From: Bacteroidales bacterium
GTDB taxonomy: Bacteria > Bacteroidota > Bacteroidia > Bacteroidales > UBA932
NCBI GenBank assembly: GCA_023230265.1
Contig: JALNXR010000071.1
Coordinates: 1-8,857, forward strand
Length of the DNA stretch: 8,857 nucleotides
Direction of reading: 5' to 3'
Part shown: positions 5,425 to 8,857 of the stretch, piece after piece
Numbering within the stretch: position 1 is the stretch's first letter
How the letters are laid out: each line of letters starts with the position of its first letter
The notes under the pieces: model-generated
Seen by the model: the letters and a program-made list of their open reading frames with translations, nothing else
Told to the model about the DNA's origin: nothing
Database searches by the model: none
Translations under genes and position numbers: made by a program

Positions 5425-8034
5425 ATGAAATTAAACCAAAACCAAACGCCGTTTCTCGATGCCTTAGTCAAATACGTCAATGAAAATATATCCCCTTTTG
5501 ATGTTCCCGGACACCATATGGGCAATGTCGAAAATCGCTTAAAAGATTTTTTAGGCACGAAAACTTTTCGTAGCGACGTCAATGCCCCTATCGGTCTCGA
5601 TTCCCTTCAACATCCGACTGGGGTCATCGCTCAAGCCCAAGAGTTGATGGCTGATTTTACAGGCGCTGACCACAGTTACTTTTTAGTTAATGGCACGACC
5701 AGCGGCATCATCGCGATGATTATGTCGGTTTGCAAAGCCGACGACAAAATTATCTTACCGCGCAATGTCCACAAATCGATTATCAGCGCTTTGGTGTTAT
5801 CGGGTTCGATTCCGATTTATGTAATGCCAAAAATTGATCGGCAATTAGAAATCGCCAACCAGCCGAGTCTCGAGGACTACAAGCGAGCGATTCTCCGCTA
5901 TCCGAGCGCCAAGGCCATATTGGTAATCAACCCCACTTATTTTGGTGCGGTGAGCGATCTTCGCGAAATAACCGCTTTTGCCCACGCCCACAACGTGACT
6001 GTCTTAGTTGACGAAGCTCACGGGGCGCATTATTACTTTAGTAAAAACGGACCACTCTCGGCGATGGCCTGCGGTGCCGATCTCGCCAGCGTCTCCTTTC
6101 ACAAAACGGGCGGATCCTTGACTCAATCAAGCGTTCTTCTTTTAAAAGGCGATCGCGTTTCGCCCAGCGAAGTTCAAAAATCATTGAGTATCATCAACAC
6201 GACATCGCCATCGAATATTCTAATCGCCAGCATCGATGCCGCTCGCCACTTCGCCGCGACCAAAGGCCAAGAAGCGATGGATCAAGTTCTTGAATTAGCG
6301 CAACATGCCCGCGAGCAAATTTCGAAAATTAAAGGATTTATTCCTCGCGGCCGTGAGCACTTTTTACAAAAAGGCTGTTTTGATTATGACGAGACCAAGT
6401 TGGTAATTGAACTTGATCATCTCGATTTGAGCGGCTTTGACCTCTACTATCTCCTTAAGGAGAAGTATCAGATTCAAGTCGAATTGGCCGAGACATATGT
6501 CGTTCTTGGAATTTTGGCCATCGGCACCAAAAAAGAACACCTCAAGCATTTATTCTCCGCTCTAAAAGATATTAGTCGCGAGCATTATAATCGCAAAATT
6601 ACTTATCCTCGCCACTCTTTTAGCGTCGGGTTCCCCTATCTTCTCGTTCGCCCTCGCTCGGCGTTTTACGCACCGAGCAAGCGAATCCCAATTATTGATG
6701 CCGCCAACGAAATATCAAAGGAATCAATCATGATTTATCCACCCGGAATCCCCTTAATTATTCCCGGTGAGATTTTTACCAACGACCTGATTGAGAGAAT
6801 CAAAACATATAAGCAGACAGGAATCACGATGATCAGCGATTATAGCGACGGCACCGTAAATGTGATTGATAAAGAGCATTGGAATCGCTTCTCTTCTTAT
6901 CAGAAAGCATATCAAGACTATTCCACAAAACGCATCACGACACCACATAACGACGGCTATTCCATGCCTTTTGAGGGCGATGCCCATCAGGCGACATTCG
7001 TCCTTCTTCCTTTCCGCAAAGATACATGGCGCGAGGGAGCCAAACCTGCTCGCGAAGCATATAAAGATGTGATTCGCGCTATCGCTCATTTCGAGCCGGT
7101 CATCGTCGGTATTCATCCAACTATTTACGATGTCGCTGCGGGTGAATTTTCGAATATTGACAATGTGAATATCATCAAAATTAAATACAACGATGCCTGG
7201 GCTCGCGACAACGCGCCAATCTTTGTCAAGAAAGGCGCGAAAGTTCGCTCCGTTGATTTCCGTTTTAATGCCTGGAGCGGCGATGAAGGCGGACTATATT
7301 CCAATTACTTCGACGACGATCGGCTCGCTAGCGTCTTGTCAAAGAAGCTGAACATCAGCAGTTATTATATCGAGGATTTTGTTCTGGAGGGCGGAAGCAT
7401 CCATGTCGATGGTCAAGGCACATGTCTTGTCACGGAAGCATGCCTTCTTTCCAAAGGCAGGAATCCCCACCTTAGCAAACAAGAAATTGAAGAGACGCTA
7501 AAAACCAATCTCGGCATCGGCAAAGTCATATGGCTTAAAAATGGCATTTATCAAGATGAGACGAGCGAACACGTCGATAACATGGCTTGTTTTGTCCGCC
7601 CGGGCGTGATTGCGCTAGCGTGGACCACGGATTGCGGCGACCCCCAATACAAGTATTCGCAAGATGCATATCGAGTTCTCAAGAATGAAACGGATGCCAA
7701 TGGAAATCCTTTCACCATCGTCAAAGTTCGCTTGCCCAAACCAATGTACATGAGCAAGGACGAAGCAAAAGGTATTCGCGGTTCTCGATCAAACGCCAAA
7801 AAGCGCGAGCCAAACATGCGCTTGGCAGCATCTTACATCAATTACTATCAAGGCAAAGATTTTGTCATCCTTCCCGCCTTTGGCGTCAAGGAAGACAAGG
7901 CGGCTTACGACCAATTCGTGGAGCTTTATCCTGACAAAAAAGTTGTGCAAGTCAATTCTCGCGAGATACTTCTCGGGGGCGGTAACATCCACTGCATAAC
8001 AATGCAAATACCTGAAGCGAAAAAAGGAGAATGA
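5425..8034 (+). CDS. fused arginine decarboxylase - agmatine deiminase
   Basis: One 869-residue chain with two complete enzymes; an in-frame TAA at 5410-5412 fixes ATG 5425. Residues 1 to about 483 are a short-form (no wing domain) PLP-dependent Orn/Lys/Arg decarboxylase: FDVPGHHMG (25-33), VNGTTSG (88-94), VDEAHGAH (195-202), SFHKTGG with the PLP Lys227, IQVELAE (350-356) and YPPGIPLIIPGE (438-449). Residues about 508-865 are agmatine deiminase: DGYSMPFE (510-517), NDAWARD (589-595), VLEGGSIHVDG (653-663, Glu655), DETSEHVDN (711-719, His716, Asp718) and LLGGGNIHC with the nucleophile Cys857. About 25 residues (EHWNR...TTPHN) link them. Arginine would go to agmatine and then to N-carbamoylputrescine plus ammonia in the cytoplasm. 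Arginine specificity of the first half is inferred from the fused partner and the next gene. No start codon or Shine-Dalgarno site separates the halves, which argues for a true fusion. Confidence 0.93.
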   Translation: MKLNQNQTPFLDALVKYVNENISPFDVPGHHMGNVENRLKDFLGTKTFRSDVNAPIGLDSLQHPTGVIAQAQELMADFTGADHSYFLVNGTTSGIIAMIMSVCKADDKIILPRNVHKSIISALVLSGSIPIYVMPKIDRQLEIANQPSLEDYKRAILRYPSAKAILVINPTYFGAVSDLREITAFAHAHNVTVLVDEAHGAHYYFSKNGPLSAMACGADLASVSFHKTGGSLTQSSVLLLKGDRVSPSEVQKSLSIINTTSPSNILIASIDAARHFAATKGQEAMDQVLELAQHAREQISKIKGFIPRGREHFLQKGCFDYDETKLVIELDHLDLSGFDLYYLLKEKYQIQVELAETYVVLGILAIGTKKEHLKHLFSALKDISREHYNRKITYPRHSFSVGFPYLLVRPRSAFYAPSKRIPIIDAANEISKESIMIYPPGIPLIIPGEIFTNDLIERIKTYKQTGITMISDYSDGTVNVIDKEHWNRFSSYQKAYQDYSTKRITTPHNDGYSMPFEGDAHQATFVLLPFRKDTWREGAKPAREAYKDVIRAIAHFEPVIVGIHPTIYDVAAGEFSNIDNVNIIKIKYNDAWARDNAPIFVKKGAKVRSVDFRFNAWSGDEGGLYSNYFDDDRLASVLSKKLNISSYYIEDFVLEGGSIHVDGQGTCLVTEACLLSKGRNPHLSKQEIEETLKTNLGIGKVIWLKNGIYQDETSEHVDNMACFVRPGVIALAWTTDCGDPQYKYSQDAYRVLKNETDANGNPFTIVKVRLPKPMYMSKDEAKGIRGSRSNAKKREPNMRLAASYINYYQGKDFVILPAFGVKEDKAAYDQFVELYPDKKVVQVNSREILLGGGNIHCITMQIPEAKKGE
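8026..8030 (+). promoter_or_regulatory. Shine-Dalgarno site fixing the aguB start at 8040
   Basis: GGAGA within AAAAAGGAGA, inside the last codons of the upstream gene. It is nine bases before ATG 8040 but touches ATG 8031, so 8040 is the better start. This arrangement suggests translational coupling. Confidence 0.7.
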
Positions 8035-8039
8035 CGAAT

Positions 8040-8857
8040 ATGAAAGTTGCCATAACCCAGTTTAAAATGTCGTGGAATATTGAAGAAAACCTCTCAAAAG
8101 CTGAACAAATGGTTCGAAAAGCAGCACAAAAAGGCGCGCAAATAATTCTTCTTCCTGAACTTTTCAAAACTCCGTATTTTTGCCAAAAGGAAAATTATGA
8201 CTACTTCGACTTAGCGGAAGAAAGCGAATCCTCACCGACGATTTCGCGCTTTCAGAAATTGGCCGCAGAACTGAATGTCGTCTTGCCAATATCCTTTTTT
8301 GAAAAATCCGGCAATGTCCATTTTAACTCTTTAGTCATGATTGATTCCGACGGCAAGAATCTAGGCTTATATCGCAAGTCGCACATTCCGACTGGAGAAT
8401 GTTATGAGGAAAAATTTTATTTTTCGCCAGGCGACACCGGCTTCAAAGTATTTAAAACAAAATGCGGGCGAATCGGAGTCGGCATTTGCTGGGACCAATG
8501 GTTTCCGGAAGTGGCGCGAAGCCTCGCCTTGCTCGGAGCCCAACTTATCGTCTATCCAACCGCAATCGGAAGCGAGCCGGTTCTCCCTAAAGATTCCAAA
8601 GATCACTGGCAGAATACTATGCGTGGGCATGCAGCGGCCAATATCATTCCGGTCTTAGCTTCAAACCGCATCGGAACCGAATCCGATAAGGACTCGGCCA
8701 TGACCTTTTTTGGTAGTAGTTTTATCGCCGATGAAGATGGCAATATCGCCGTCGAGTTGTCGCGCGATGAAGAAAATATTGCCATTGCCGAATTCGATTT
8801 GAAGAGCATTGACAAAAAGCGTATCTCTTGGGGCGTCTTTCGCGATCGCCGCCCTGA
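8040..8857 (+). CDS. aguB: N-carbamoylputrescine amidase (3' end outside window)
   Basis: 272 residues are visible; the family is about 290-300 long, so only the C-terminal tip is missing. The enzyme, of the nitrilase superfamily, converts N-carbamoylputrescine to putrescine, CO2 and ammonia. The Glu-Lys-Cys triad is visible: Glu40 (ILLPELF), Lys113 (YRKSHIP) and Cys150 (GICWDQWFPE). Family-specific blocks are EKFYFSPGDTGFKVF (124-138), YPTAIGSEP (172-180), HWQNTMRGHAAAN (189-201), ASNRIG (207-212) and WGVFRDRRP at the window end. ATG 8040 is chosen over the in-frame ATG 8031, which overlaps the upstream TGA, because GGAGA is nine bases before 8040. The gap to the upstream stop is five bases, so it is surely co-transcribed with the fused decarboxylase-deiminase whose product it consumes. 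IPTGECYEEK replaces the more common IPDGPGYQEK near the active site, a small divergence. Confidence 0.95.
   Translation, partial: MKVAITQFKMSWNIEENLSKAEQMVRKAAQKGAQIILLPELFKTPYFCQKENYDYFDLAEESESSPTISRFQKLAAELNVVLPISFFEKSGNVHFNSLVMIDSDGKNLGLYRKSHIPTGECYEEKFYFSPGDTGFKVFKTKCGRIGVGICWDQWFPEVARSLALLGAQLIVYPTAIGSEPVLPKDSKDHWQNTMRGHAAANIIPVLASNRIGTESDKDSAMTFFGSSFIADEDGNIAVELSRDEENIAIAEFDLKSIDKKRISWGVFRDRRP

Noticed and set aside
6870..6948. The fusion being an artefact of a missed stop or frameshift
   Set aside because: A single base error would need to restore frame as well. Both domains are complete, the linker has no start signal for a second gene, and the frame stays open throughout. Raw reads would still be the final test.
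7551..8007. Open frames on the minus strand opposite the deiminase half
   Set aside because: They are shadows of a strongly conserved coding region, with no initiation signals and unlikely composition.
8031..8039. ATG at 8031 as the aguB start, giving a 4-base ATGA overlap
   Set aside because: The only Shine-Dalgarno site would touch this ATG. It is nine bases from ATG 8040, where the protein also begins in the family's usual way (MKVAITQF).
8367..8815. Open frames on both strands within aguB
   Set aside because: The N-carbamoylputrescine amidase frame is continuous from 8040 to the window end with all triad residues, so these are shadows.

Overview
The window reads as ordinary bacterial chromosome of moderate GC content (by eye, mid-40s percent), with dense genes on both strands. 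Ribosome-binding sites of the AAGGAGG type, inner-membrane-only protein architectures and the gene set suggest a Gram-positive-like lineage, most plausibly an uncultured Bacillota/Bacilli-type organism. This is inference; there is no rRNA or other marker to fix it. TGG encodes Trp and TGA ends one gene, so the code is standard and not the Mycoplasma code. No gap between genes exceeds about 125 bases. I see no mobile elements, CRISPR, tRNA or rRNA.

Layout. Bases 1-480 (+) hold the C-terminal part of a 5'-nucleotidase-family protein. Two small membrane proteins follow on the + strand (550-816 and 863-1525). A minus-strand pair comes next: an NAD(P)-dependent epimerase/dehydratase-like SDR (3743-2697) and, downstream of it, a DUF3810-type membrane protein with an HExxH zinc motif (2664-1513). 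The latter converges on, and overlaps by 13 bp, the 863-1525 gene. Divergent from the SDR is coaD (3867-4355), then an alpha/beta-hydrolase esterase/lipase-like gene (4436-5350).

The right-hand third is the notable part. An 869-residue ORF (5425-8034) joins a complete short-form PLP-dependent Orn/Lys/Arg decarboxylase to a complete agmatine deiminase in one chain. Five bases later begins N-carbamoylputrescine amidase (8040, running off the window end). Together the two genes would encode the whole route arginine -> agmatine -> N-carbamoylputrescine -> putrescine, with the first two steps in one polypeptide.

A second pattern concerns expression. Four genes (863, 2664 minus, 3867, 5425) have no Shine-Dalgarno sequence and instead carry a -10-like hexamer ending 6-9 bases before the ATG, as expected for leaderless mRNAs. 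Other genes here (550, 3743 minus, 4436, 8040) have good Shine-Dalgarno sites. The organism therefore appears to use both modes of initiation.
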